Source of the DNA: Datisca glomerata
Taxonomy: Eukaryota > Streptophyta > Magnoliopsida > Cucurbitales > Datiscaceae
Assembly (NCBI GenBank): GCA_003255025.1
Contig: QANY01013337.1
Coordinates: 1,862,237-1,926,236, forward strand
Direction of reading: 5' to 3'
DNA length: 64,000 bases
Below, one piece after another: positions 23,885-34,365 of this stretch. The notes under the pieces were generated by a model. That model made no database searches. It was given only the letters and a program-made list of their open reading frames with translations, and had not been told where the DNA came from. Position numbers and translations under genes: made by a program. How positions within the stretch are numbered: position 1 is the stretch's first letter; each line of letters begins with the position of its first letter.

Positions 23885-25400
23885 TGTGCTCTAAAAACAC
23901 TATAATTCTATTATATTTATTAAGATATTTAATTCTGATTAATAATAAATTATTTATTCTTATATTATGTGAAATACAATCTTGTAAAAGATCTACAAGG
24001 GTAATAGTACTTGATTTATAGGTTCTATGGAGTTTAGCTCATGAGAACAACGTATTTAACCAAGAGTCATTTATGATTTATAAATACTTAATTTCACAAT
24101 CTAGTGAAGCTAGACTCTTTACTAAGAAAATATTGTAATGCATTAATTCTATTATATAGAGTGTCTTTCCTTGGTCACTGGGTAGAGTACTTAGTTAATG
24201 TACTAGTGCATTTAGAATGTATTGAAAGGACTAATGAGTCTAATAATTTTTTGTAAAGTACTATTAAATGAAAATCATGACTCATTGCTATTATTTTATG
24301 AGTGCTCTCAATCTTGAGAGAGTTATGAGCCCATATTTAATAACTTAGTTGTTTTGATCTATTAAGAATGAGACTGTATGAGTCAACATATTTTATAGGT
24401 TGGATGACTGATGTATTAAATAGTGAGTTCACAAATTCTCAATAATAGAATCCGTAGACACTTATAGTTAAGTGACATAGTACTTCTTATGTAATTCATC
24501 TGCGAGGTCATAGTAAACTAAACGCTCAATGTCTCTGGTGGAGTATTAGAGATTTGATAATTTTACTTGGGGTATCAAGTATGGAAATTATCATAGTTGA
24601 CCGATAGGATGAACTTGTAACCTAAAAATACCAAGATGTGTATAAATATTAGGTCGATAATAATTAATCTAATTATGCACTATACTATATTATGGAGGGG
24701 TATTACATAATGAATAATAAGTCAATGATAATTTCGTCGATTAATATAAATTTTATTTGGAGTTCAATTATAATTTTACAGTAGAGTTAATCATAATTAA
24801 TAATTAATAATTTAAGTATAGGTTTAATCTATATTGTTTATTAATTATGTAGCAAAATGTATTGGGATATGCTGTGACAAGACTTATTTACTAAACAAGT
24901 GACACAACGTGAATATCATATAGTCAACCAAATGATCTTAAAACTAGCTCACTCTTATCCTAAAAGGACAATGATTAATTAAAATTAATTAATTTTATTA
25001 TATTTATGAATAGAAAAATGTAATTTATCCCAACTTGTGATGCATCACAAGTTTACATGACACAATTCGATTGGTGTATCTTGATAAGTTCAAAAACTAT
25101 AATAAATATGTTTTCGTCACGTAAACTTGTGATGCATCACGAGTTAGGCTAAATAGCATTACTCTTATATATAAAAGGGAAACACAAACAGTTGGGAATT
25201 TTTCTAACCGTTAGTGTGTTTTGACATGAGCTACAAATTGTAACCGATGTGAAGAGATGTTTCTTTTTAAAAGTAAATTTTCATAATTGTTTTTTTAATT
25301 GAAAAAGATCTTTAAGAATATATGAGACTAGAAACTCTAATGTAGTCTATGTTTTTGGCCGAACAAAAAATTGGTATTAAAAGGATAAGGTAGTTTTGGA
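23885..25400 (+). repeat. Probable LTR remnant (long-LTR Copia-like)
   Basis: It starts tgctctaaaaacactataat and runs through aagatctacaagggtaatag and ttaaccaagagtcattt, wording typical of long LTRs of plant Copia elements. It passes a TATA-like tatatataaaaggg (25165). No internal coding region or second LTR was found, so it may be a solo LTR. Boundaries are uncertain. Confidence 0.4.
25032..25145. repeat. Paired palindromes: inverted repeat with palindromic arms
   Basis: Aacttgtgatgcatcacaag-tt at 25032-25053 is a perfect 22-bp palindrome. A near copy lies at 25124-25145. With flanking bases (tttac-tgac) the arms 25032-25061 and 25116-25145 form an inverted repeat of about 30 bp around a 54-bp loop. 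Confidence 0.9.
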
Positions 25401-25754
25401 TTGATATTATTGAGTGTCCACCCACTCCTGATTTTAGATGACAGATTGATGAATAATAATGAAAACTATCAGGTTCTGATTTTTTATTTCATGCTTCAAA
25501 ATGTATATTTTCTAATCCATAATTTAGTAGGTTGTTTCTTAAATATTTCATGATCTAATATTTTTCTGTTGCGTTAAATCTTTCAGCTGATTGATCGACT
25601 GAGCTTTAGGTTAAGGATTGTGGCAATAAAAAAATCTGATTTTATATTAATATATTTTAGAATCTAGCATGTTTCTTCTCTATATTCACCACCTTACTCT
25701 TTCTGTATTTATAATTTAAAACATTGTTCATCTCATTTTACAAACTTTTATTCA
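25401..25754. other. AT-rich DNA, no gene seen
   Basis: No recognisable coding or repeat structure before the plastid-derived segment. Confidence 0.4.
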
Positions 25755-25907
25755 ACTCTATGTATTCCTCTATCTGTAGAGTACATTGAATGTACAGAAA
25801 TGACTATAACAGAGTTTCTGTTATTCATATTAACAACTACTCTAGGAGGAATGTTTTTATGTAGTGCTAATGATTTAATAACTATCTTTGTAGCTTCAGA
25901 ATGGCCT
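25755..25907 (+). pseudogene. ndhB: Plastid ndhB fragment in nuclear DNA
   Basis: Frame 1 from 25755 reads [15 protein letters not shown], then [18 protein letters not shown], then [12 protein letters not shown]. This is part of NdhB, a membrane subunit of the plastid NAD(P)H dehydrogenase-like complex. Only about 50 codons are present, with no start or stop. A few changes from the usual plastid sequence fit a transferred, non-functional copy. It ends abruptly near 25907. Confidence 0.85.
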
Positions 25908-25944
25908 GACTCAGTATCATAAAAGGGAATGGCTCGCGCCATTT

Positions 25945-26000
25945 TGGTACATTCAATGTACTCTGCGGATAGAGGAATACATAGAGTTGTAGAAAGATGC
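25945..26000 (-). pseudogene. ndhB: Second, inverted ndhB fragment
   Basis: The minus strand reads TTLCIPLSAEYIECTKMA, the same ndhB stretch as 25755-25805 but in opposite orientation. The two copies form an inverted repeat of about 48 bp around about 150 bp. Confidence 0.85.
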
Positions 26001-26041
26001 AAGACTCTATGACCATATTTTCTATAGTTGAATTTTATATA

Positions 26042-26103
26042 GGACCTCCCCTACATTATCGTCACCGCAGTAGAGTTTAACCACCAAGTTCGGGATGGAT
26101 TGA
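26042..26103 (-). pseudogene. rrn5: Plastid 5S rRNA fragment (antisense)
   Basis: Aggacctcccctacattatc, gtcaccgcagtagagttt and aaccaccaagttcgggatgg are the reverse complement of the 3' two-thirds of plastid 5S rRNA. About 62 of about 121 bases are present, so it is not a functional RNA gene. Confidence 0.85.
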
Positions 26104-26107
26104 ATCA

Positions 26108-26168
26108 ATTGGCAAGAGGTCAACGATTACGTGAGTTGCTTAAACAATCCCAATCCGCCCCTCTGACG
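26108..26168 (+). pseudogene. atpA: Plastid atpA fragment
   Basis: The plus strand reads [20 protein letters not shown], a stretch of the plastid ATP synthase alpha subunit. It starts right after the 5S piece and stops at about 26168. About 20 codons only. Confidence 0.82.
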
Positions 26169-26410
26169 CTTTCTTCTTTCTTTTACAAAAGATGAAGATG
26201 ATTATCTCTCTCGTTGGAGAGGTTCTTTGTGTCCCACAAATGCCTGTATTTTTTAGTTACATCTAGATCATTAGAACTTTCTATTCTAATTAAATCACCC
26301 TGTCGAAGTAAGGAACCATGGCATATATGTTTGGAATAGATTCTATTTTGAGAGAGTTGAAGCAGGAGGGATTCGCAAATCTTCAAGACGTAGAAGGTTT
26401 TGAAACGTGT
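26169..26410 (-). other. Unassigned segment, possibly organelle-derived
   Basis: The minus strand has an open stretch with QNRIYSKHICHGSLLRQGD and LIRIESSNDLDV. It looks protein-like and adjoins the plastid pieces, but I cannot assign it to a gene. Confidence 0.35.
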
Positions 26411-27468
26411 TAGGGAACATGACATGGTGTGTCCGACATGTGTCCAAAAATGCAAAGAAAAAAATAAAAAATTAGATATCATTTTGGCATGTCAAATACG
26501 TGTCAGAGTGTGTGAAACATGTGTTGGTTTCTGATACGTGTCCGACAACAATAATCTATGCAAATAAGAGTGTTGGTGTTTCCTATTATACATTCTTCAA
26601 AGGCCAATAAGAATGCGCTAATGGGTCATTTGGTACGGATTAAATAAGAATAATTGAAAAGTTGAGTTGATGAGTAAGTTTAGATAGTAAAGTTAAATGA
26701 CAATATTTTAAAATAACCATATTTGATAATATATGGTTTAATTAAAAAATTAGTTGGAAATGAGATTAAATTGTTTAGTACATATTGAAGTGAGTAAAGT
26801 TGTTGAAAAAATTATTAAATTATTACATTAAAAAAATTTGACCAAATAATTATCTCTCACTGGAGATAAGCAGTTACATTATCCATTTTGCAAGGGATCA
26901 AAATGGAGTACCCCACAGCTCCTTTTACACCGATCATGGTACGGTTTTGGAGCTTTTTTAGAAGTATCTGCCATACATTCAACGTGCATCATTGATCAAC
27001 ACATTTCATATATCTCATAGCATATTTAAAATATTTTACTGCGCATTTGAGGAACCGGCGATGTTCCTATGGATACCTTACAATTTTCATACATATATTT
27101 ATATTAGTTGCCTTTAATTATAGTTCAATGAATTAAAGTAAATACACTCCATTCTATACCTCGATTTTGTAGTTTAATTTCTGATTGTATTCCCTATTTG
27201 ATAATTGGTCATGAATTTTCGATTGTATTTGTTAGCTTACGATAGAATATGATGATGACTTAATTGAAATCATCCAAAAAGATGAAAGGATTAAATTATT
27301 TTAAAGAACAATTTAGGAATATAAATAAAAAAATGAGTCACAGTCAAAAGCATACTTTAGCCTACAAATTTATAACCAAAATCTGTTTAGGGTTTAAACC
27401 AGAAACAAATTATTCCTTGAATGGTATTAATTAGTACTTAAAATTTTACAGAAGACCCTCCTTTTGGC
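26411..27468. other. AT-rich DNA, no gene seen
   Basis: A possible Harbinger-like edge (taa then tgggtcatttggtacgg at about 26627) lacks a matching partner. The rest is unremarkable. Confidence 0.4.
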
Positions 27469-27680
27469 TAGAAGTAGTTTTTATTAGAGTAAGTGGTTAG
27501 TTAAGTTTTAAGGGTATTTTTATCTTTTAGTTTCTCTCTAATGATTAGTTTATAGTCCTGTATTAACACTTTCTCTGGGTTGATTTTGCTGTACTGTTTA
27601 GAGATTAATGAAAAGTATTATTCGGATTGTCTTCTTCTCTCTCGTCTTCTTTCTTCCCTTCTCTCGATCACCTACTTCTA
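27469..27680 (+). repeat. Copia-2 5' LTR
   Basis: It starts near tagaagtag and ends ctacttcta, a 9-bp terminal inverted repeat. Its 3' two-thirds match 30149-30306 with few differences. Confidence 0.75.
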
Positions 27681-27726
27681 TATGGTATCAGAATCAGATC
27701 TGACTCACGTCTCTATTCATAGTTGA

Positions 27727-30120
27727 ACTCGAAGAAAACTCTTCCGCAGAAAACATTGATTCTGTTAAGAATCTCTTTCCCACTCAACCTAATTCGCAGA
27801 CTCTCTCGTAGTCCTCCAACACTCAAAATCTTGTTTCTCAGAACAATTCTTTACCTTCTCAAGGAAATAATAGCAACTTGATTGTACCCATGGCAAATTC
27901 TTCTTCTCCTTCTCATTCCCCTATTCATTCTTTCGAACGTTTGTAACCTTGTCTCGATTCGCCTTGGCACGAACAATTTCACTCTCTGAAAATTTCATAT
28001 TTCAACAATCTTGAAAGCACATGCAATATTTGATTTCGTGTGGATGGTACTATCAACTGCCCAGTAAGATTCATCAAGACTGGTGATGGAAATGATGTAT
28101 TGAACCCTAAGTATGATCACTGGGTAACCCAGGACCAAGCATTGATCACACTGAGTAATGCAACTCTGTCACCAATAACACTGTCTTATGTTGTAGGATG
28201 AAAAACATCAAGAAAAGTTTAGGATTCGATTGAAAAGCATTTTGCATCAATATCAAGAACCAATATACTCCAATTCAAATCTTATCTTCAGTCTATCTGA
28301 AAGAAACCAACGGAGAACATTGACACATACATGCAGCGAATCAAGGACAAGCTTTCGCCAGTAGCAGTTCGTATCGATGATGAAGATGTTTTTATTTTCA
28401 CAATAAACCGGTTACCTATAGAATACAACATGGTTCACACTTCCAGGGCCGATTCTCTTTCTCTTGAGGAACTCCAAGTCTTATTGAAATCAGAAGAACA
28501 TTTCTTGAAAAACCAACATAAACAACAAGAACTAGTCTTTCAAAACACGATATTCTTTACATCTCAAAATAATCGTAGTTCAAACCGAGCTCGTGGTTAT
28601 CGCAACTTTAGAGGCAATGTAGCACGTTCTGGATCAAACAGACGGGGAAGAAATCAAAATTGGGGATCTGCTCAATTGCCATCCATTTTAGGTACTCCAG
28701 TACATCAATCTTTACAATCCTTTAAACCTCAAAATGCTAACAATGGAGATAATGGTGCTTCCTCAACTGGGGGACGAGTACATTGCCAAATTTGTAATAA
28801 GTTTGGGCACTCAGCTTTGAACTGCTACCACAAAACAAATTTCTCTTATCAAGGTCGTAATCCACCAACCAGTCTTCAAGCAATGATTGCCATGAACACT
28901 GGTCCCTCCTCAACTGATCATGTGTGGATTATTGATATGGGGTGCAATACTCATCTCACCCTTGACTTGCAAACCATCTTTTCCCCCACTGAATACTCTG
29001 GTGAAGATCAAATTTCAATGGGAAATGGTCAATGTCTACCCATATCCCACACAAATTCTGCCATACTTAATACTCCTTCTAACTCTTTTTCTTTGGCTCA
29101 TGTTATGCGTGTGCCTCATCTTGCATTCTTTTGTCCATTTCTGTTTGGAGCATAACTGTCTCTTTATTTTTTATGCAACATATTTTTTTATATAGGACAA
29201 GGAAACATGTGATATGTTGCATAAAGGTTTGAGTGTTAATGGACTTTATCTCATCCCTACTTCCTTGCCAAAACAAATGTCTGCTTATTTTGCTTCCAAG
29301 AATTCTAACTTTTTGTGGCATAATAGATTAGGCCACCCTAGTTCAATTGTTGTTAAGAAAATTCTTACTTTTACTGGTATACAATGTAATAAATCTGATT
29401 TTGATTCTTGTGTCTGCATTAGTTGTTTGATGAATAAAATGTCCAACCTTTCTTTTCCCACCTGTCTCTACTACTAATGCTCATTTATCCCTCATTCACA
29501 GTGATATGTGGGGTCCTTTACCCTCACCATCATTACTTGGTCACAAATACTATGTCTTATTCATTGATGATTATTCACCGTTCACTTGGTTTTGTCCTAT
29601 ACTCAACAAATCTGATGTCTTTATGGTTTTTAAGAGTTTCAAATCAATGGTTGAAAACTTTTTTTTTTACCAAAATTAAGACTTTAAGGAGTGATAGGGG
29701 TGAAGAGTACAAAAAAAATGCTTTTAAATATTTTCTTAGTGATTGTCACATAATACATAAGAAAACTTGCCCCCATACCCCTCAACAAAATGGGGTAGCT
29801 GAGAAGAAACATATACATTGGGTAGAGGCTGGGTTGATTATGCTTCATCATGCTTCTTTGCCTGTTAACTTCAGGAATTTTGCTTTCTCTACTGCTGTCT
29901 TTCTAATTAATAGAATGCCTAGTGTTACAATAGATAATTTCCTCTCATTTACTCTCCATTTTAGAAAAACACCTGATTATACATATTTACATGTGTTTGG
30001 GTGCTCATGTTTCCCAAACTTAAGACCATATATGAAAGATAAATTCTCTCCTAAATCTGTAGAATGTATCTTTGTTAGATATGCTGCTAATCAAAAATAC
30101 TTTCTCTGCTATGATTTTTA
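27727..30120 (+). pseudogene. Copia-2 gag-protease-integrase remnant
   Basis: Gag begins near 27727 (ELEENSSAENIDSVKNLF) with stops before the long open stretch 28331-29155. That stretch has the gag core (TYMQRIKDKLSPVAVRIDDE), a basic linker and a CX2CX4HX4C zinc knuckle (CQICNKFGHSALNC). The protease follows with WIIDMGCNTH, where the catalytic DTGA/DSGA motif is altered to DMGC. The gag-pre-integrase domain (29214-29470) has FLWHNRLGHPSS and CVCISC. The integrase core (29477-30121, with frame changes) has KTLRSDRGEEY and HTPQQNGVAEKKH. Frameshifts and stops make it inactive. Confidence 0.85.
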
Positions 30121-30148
30121 AAATAAGAAGTTCTATACTTCAAGACTG

Positions 30149-30306
30149 TCTTTTAGTTTCTCTCTACTGACTAGTTTATAGTCCTGTATTAACACTTTTT
30201 CTGGGTTGATTTTTCTGTACTGTTTAGAGCTTAATGAAAAGTATTATCCAGATTGTCTTCTTCTCTCTCATCTTCTTTCTTCCCTTATCTCGATCACCTA
30301 TTTCTA
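30149..30306 (+). repeat. Copia-2 3' LTR, 5'-truncated
   Basis: Tcttttagtttctctctact to cacctatttcta matches 27523-27680. No target duplication could be matched. Confidence 0.8.
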
Positions 30307-30717
30307 CGGTTCTACAAAACCATTGAAACAGAACTCTTCAAAGAAGAACCAACCAAAGGCAGTCTAAAGAATAATAAGCGTATATGATAATTAATCCACA
30401 TAACCTCATGAGTAATGTAAATAATTTTTTTTTCAAATATTAAACATAATTCAAGTCTTATAATAACAACCATATACTCGATTCACATGCAGTCAGTCTC
30501 ATAAAATCTAGAATTATATTTGTATTAAATTAATAAAAAGAAAAAAAAGGAAATGATCAATAAGAGTTACCTACCTAGATTTAATTTGGTTGTCTCATGT
30601 CTGTGACTTAACCAAAAATATGAATTTATATACTTTCTTTTACAAAAAAAAGGGTAAAGAAAAAGGGCTTTAGCCCTAAAATTACAAGCCACCAATCACC
30701 ACCAGTCCGGCAGCCGC
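30307..30717. other. Downstream flank of the ELO gene
   Basis: AT-rich, no further gene. It should contain the 3' end of the ELO transcript. Several AATAAA-like sequences occur on the minus strand, but none can be singled out. Confidence 0.4.
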
Positions 30718-31671
30718 TTAAATTTTCTTATCTTTAACCAGCTCCGCCGTGTTCTCCGACAGAGTAGTAGTCTCATTGACCAACCCAAAAGCAGAGCAAG
30801 ATTGAATTGGAGAATTCAGAGCAGAAGATTTGAGATTTTTCTTACCCAAATACATTTTGACGAAGAAATTCAAGAAAATCAACAGAATTGCAGCATTGAG
30901 AACAGAATTGAAAACCCAAGCCCCTATTCCGTTACACCCACCTTTCATAAAATGGAGCAAAAGAACACCCACATGACACATCAAATTACAACCCAAAAGA
31001 ACAATTTGGCAACTCACCACGAAGGGGAAACAGGCGCCTGGCAACCCGATTGCAGTCCAGAATCGGTACCCGTATACCACTGAATAAACCAGAGTCGTTG
31101 AGAGTATAGCTAGAACTTGAAATGATTGTGAAAATTCTAGCCATATGAATGACATGAAGGTCAGGATTGAGTGGTTGAAGAGCTGCGAGAAGGCCAGCGT
31201 ACGACGTCGTAATATCGTGAATAACGTGCGGAACATGTGGACATATCGGGTCAAGTAATACACGTACGACCAGAAGAAGACCCGACCCGAAGGACGCGTT
31301 CCCAAGGGGAAACAGAGGAGCCATTGGAATGGGGTTTTGGAACGCCGCCAGAACCATCGGGTTTCTCGGATCTCTGCGGCTGAGGACAGGAGTATCCCCG
31401 CGAAGATCGTGACGGATACGAGTGCCATCGATAGGCTGTGAATTGCGGGTAGAGGACCGAGGGGAACGGCTCGACCCGGACGAAGGAGAATCATGAGGAA
31501 GAGATGGAGGATGGTAGAGAAGATGAGGTAGAAAACGATGGCGGTGAAGAGGAAAGACCAGGTGGAACCCCATGATTGGCTGTGACTCCACCGGAATCCA
31601 ACGATTGACGGGTGCTCCGATAGCCAGTAGGTAAAGTCGTGGACCACCGTAATACCCATCAAAATCGTCAT
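30718..31671 (-). CDS. ELO family fatty-acid elongase-like protein (GNS1/SUR4)
   Basis: A single intact frame of 317 residues, intronless. The ELO family comprises ER membrane enzymes that condense malonyl-CoA with long acyl-CoA. Several hydrophobic segments are visible (about residues 40-65, 80-100, 132-146, 170-205, 210-240 and 262-282). The signature region at about 140-168 (YLTRYVHMFRTLFTILRRR then FSQLFNHS) lies where classic ELOs have the acidic LEL.DT motif and HXXHH. Here the acidic residues are replaced and only one histidine of the box remains. FNHS-type boxes are, from memory, found in the plant subgroup that includes Arabidopsis At1g75000, so this may be normal for the subgroup. 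Conserved C-terminal parts are VYGYRFWTAIGLPGACFPFV and HFMKGGCNGIGAWVFNS. The end KDKKI fits a KXKXX ER-retrieval signal. ATG at 31671 gives the expected N-terminus. Whether it elongates fatty acids cannot be told from sequence. Confidence 0.88.
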   Translation of the reverse strand: MTILMGITVVHDFTYWLSEHPSIVGFRWSHSQSWGSTWSFLFTAIVFYLIFSTILHLFLMILLRPGRAVPLGPLPAIHSLSMALVSVTIFAGILLSSAAEIRETRWFWRRSKTPFQWLLCFPLGTRPSGRVFFWSYVYYLTRYVHMFRTLFTILRRRTLAFSQLFNHSILTFMSFIWLEFSQSFQVLAILSTTLVYSVVYGYRFWTAIGLPGACFPFVVSCQIVLLGCNLMCHVGVLLLHFMKGGCNGIGAWVFNSVLNAAILLIFLNFFVKMYLGKKNLKSSALNSPIQSCSAFGLVNETTTLSENTAELVKDKKI

Positions 31672-31791
31672 CGTCGTCGACCGGGAACAATCAAACGGGC
31701 GATGTTGACCGTCTGAATCACATCCAGTAATTCAATCCCGCTAGTGTTCAATTATCCGATTTGGGAAGGGGGGACCAAGTTTTTTTTCCCT

Positions 31792-31795
<4 letters not shown>

Positions 31796-31841
<46 letters not shown>
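31796..31841. repeat. (GA)n microsatellite upstream of the ELO gene
   Basis: About 23 GA units lie 125 bp upstream of the ATG. On the coding strand this is a CT tract, a common feature of plant core promoters and 5' leaders. It may be transcribed or regulatory. Confidence 0.85.
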
Positions 31842-31842
<1 letters not shown>

Positions 31843-31844
<2 letters not shown>

Positions 31845-33036
31845 GCTGATCGGCAATGAAAAGGGTAAAGCGCTGCAGAGATGAGATTATGATGGAGGGA
31901 GCAACCATCAACAACTGGTTGTCATGAAGGGTTGGGTTGGAAATTTATGGTCTCCTTTCCTACGTGGAAGCTTCTCATTGCATATCTGTTTTATTTTTCT
32001 CTTTAGTAAATCATTAGCTCCAATTAATTTATTTTGGGTTAATTACACTAACATTCTGTATAGTTTTAAACTGAATAATATCTCTAATTTTATTGTATTA
32101 TAGCTAATACATAATTTTATAATATAATTTTTTTTCTCAAAACGCAATTGCTGATCATTTTTTAAAGTAATCACGTACTCTTTTGATAAAAAAAGTGTAG
32201 TGTTATTTGATCTTTTTTTATTTTTACCTAAAGATTTCATTTTGGGGTCCACACGTGAGATTTTGATGATATTTTCTAAAATGTTTTCTATTATTTATTT
32301 GTTAGCCAATGATTTGTTTTGTTGTTTTATTAGTCAATGAGAAATATAATTGGAATGTAAAAATCGTGGGGGTTATGGGTTTTTTGGTGGGTAGAGCCTA
32401 GAGGGTGTAGCCGCCGTCCAAATTTGCGATTTCAATAAAGAATTTCTTATGACTTTATTAAATTGAGTTATCAATTTAATTACGATGTAAATGTGATAAA
32501 ACTATATTTCTTCTTGGTTACTTAGCAGAGATTAAATATTTCAACATATGCATATAAAATAAGATGTGATACAACAAAAATTTGATAATTTTTTAAAATA
32601 AAATTTGATAATTGTAATCATATTTGTGCTTTGAAAAATATAGAAAATCATTTTATTTAATCAATTTTTCATATTCCTAAGATATGATTATGTCATTAAA
32701 ATATAAATTTCTTAAAAATATTCTAATATATTTCTCTAAATACTCATGAATTTCAAATTTTAATTGACATATAAATTACAAATTAAAATTTTTTAAAATT
32801 ATTAATGAATAAATTATTATTGACAAAAAAATAAATATTTGATCTCAGAAATTTACGCTCGCAGCTGCATGGTATTAAAAAATATTTATGTTTACCAACA
32901 ATTTATGAAATTTCATTAAGTAAATGAAGTAAACGAAAAAAGATGTGAAAGCTCTATCTTGTATTATATTTGAATGGTCTTAAAAAGTAATGAAGAAAAT
33001 CAAAAGTTTATCTCCTTTAAACTCCTTTAATCTTTT
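31843..33036. other. ELO upstream region and AT-rich DNA
   Basis: The first few hundred bases presumably hold the ELO promoter. No TATA box can be assigned with confidence. Beyond about 32040 the DNA is very AT-rich with no gene. Confidence 0.4.
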
Positions 33037-33520
33037 AATATACTAGTAGAAAAATATGTGTCTTGCACGTGTTAATTTAATTTAAGATAAATGTATAATT
33101 TAAAATTAAAAATTATTATTTTTAAAACTTGTTGCAATATCTAAATACATTAACTTGCTTATAATCATTGAATTTCATTACATAATTTTACTCTTTGAAT
33201 AATATAGAAATAATTATATTCCATCTACTTGTCATATTTTTAGAAAATAGCTATCATATTAAGAGATAATTAATATATAATGTCGTTCTCTATATTTATT
33301 TATATGAATTTTTCATGTTCTCGATACATAATTATTACAATTTGTCATTAAATAGATACATAATTATTACAATCTGTCATTAAATAGAAGATATAATATT
33401 ATTATATGAATTAAATGAGAAAGAGTGAAATACCTAAACTGTACTATATTTTTGGAGGTTATAGCAGGCAAAAGGGGAAATCAAAGTTTCTTCCATTTAA
33501 ATTTATTTTAATATAGTAAG
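33037..33520. repeat. Unclassified dispersed repeat (copy 2)
   Basis: Edges are ttttaatatactagtag then tgtgtcttgcacgtg at the left and tttattttaatatagtaagg at the right, the same layout as 16768-17460. It contains a 36-bp direct repeat (acataattattacaat-tgtcattaaatag at 33326 and 33358). Confidence 0.45.
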
Positions 33521-33539
33521 GATTAAGAAGTAAAATAAA

Positions 33540-33790
33540 GGAAAATTTTCACCAACACTCATTGAGATTTCATTAAATGGCACTCACACTCATTATAAGT
33601 TTAAAAATATCAGTTACACCCCTTAGAGTTTTAAGTGTGGACACTCACACCACTCCGTTAGATTTTCTGTTAAATAATCCAATTTAGCCAAACATCCATC
33701 ACTTTAGACACCATCCCTCCATAGTAAAGACCTTTAGTTCAGACCTGGACATCCCTTCAAAAATTCTCCATCATATTGCCACCCCATCCT
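33540..33790 (+). repeat. Left terminal inverted repeat of the Mutator-like element
   Basis: It aligns with the reverse complement of 39550-39800, including cattaaatg/tattaaata, aagtgtggacactcacacc against aagtgtgaacaatcacacc, and ccttcaaaaattct shared exactly. Identity is moderate with small indels. Confidence 0.85.
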
Positions 33791-33971
33791 TCACCTCGGG
33801 CGGAGATGTTTCTTTCACTCTTCATCCTCAAATTTCTCTTAGTTCGTCTCTCAGTAAAATTAAATTAATTTCTTAGTTTATTACTTAAAAATGGAAAAAT
33901 TCAAACACAATTCTCAAATTCTTGTCCTCTTCCCCAACTCAATTGTCTGCTACAAAATGTAAGAGTAAAAT

Positions 33972-34116
33972 TTAGTCATAAGTCTCTAGAGAATTCAGCT
34001 TCAGATCTTCATTTACTTCCAGAAGCTTCTCTCTCGCATCTCTCCGATACAACTTCATCACAATATCCACCTCTTTCTATCTAGAAGCAGTATCAAGCCT
34101 ATCGAGAACTTTAAAT
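33972..34116 (-). pseudogene. USP gene fragment, distal part
   Basis: Minus strand from 34116, after one copy of the Copia-3 target duplication: VLDRLDTASR, a stop, KEVDIVMKLYRRDAREKLLE, then DLKLNSLETYD and a stop at 33972. This continues the USP homology of 39228-39471. It ends before the conserved MGSRG...GS nucleotide-binding loop at the USP C-terminus, so the captured fragment is incomplete as well as mutated. Confidence 0.8.
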
Positions 34117-34141
34117 TAAATGAAAACAGAAAATAAAGAAT

Positions 34142-34183
<42 letters not shown>

Positions 34184-34365
34184 GCGAGGCGTTCAAGAAG
34201 AAACACAATGGTATTCTTTCATTAACTGGAACCAAGCTACACGAAGAGGATAGAAAAGACCATAAGCTAAACCAGCCTAAAAATTTGAAATGGAAAAGAC
34301 CAAAATAACCTTAAACGACAAATTTACATAACTAAACCTAACCCTCAAAACTTTATCCTTTAACA
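34117..34365 (-). repeat. Copia-3 3' LTR with (GA)n expansion
   Basis: About 249 bp ending tttaaca. It contains a GA run at 34145-34179 that is much shorter and interrupted in the partner LTR, so it expanded after insertion. Confidence 0.88.

Larger units (their letters stand above)
27469..30306 (+). mobile_element. Copia-2: Ty1/copia element (Ale/Retrofit type), internally deleted
   Basis: The left LTR (about 27469-27680) is followed directly by tggtatcagaatcag at 27683, an initiator-tRNA-Met primer-binding site. Gag, a zinc knuckle, protease and integrase follow on the plus strand. Reverse transcriptase and RNase H are missing: the integrase region runs at about 30120 into the right LTR, which itself lacks its first 55 bp or so (30149-30306). 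Short LTRs and the gag wording match Copia-3 in this window. Confidence 0.85.

Noticed and set aside
26042..26103. Functional 5S rRNA gene
   Set aside because: Only about half of the plastid-type 5S is present, with internal promoter elements and ends missing. It is a transferred fragment.
26627..27420. Harbinger-type MITE starting at tgggtcatttggtacgg
   Set aside because: A left-like edge after TAA is present, but no matching inverted end was found downstream.
30986..31690. 234-codon open frame overlapping the ELO gene on the same strand
   Set aside because: It lies in a different frame of the ELO coding sequence, is low-complexity (S, P, R, L rich), and lacks any domain. The ELO frame has clear family motifs and membrane segments.
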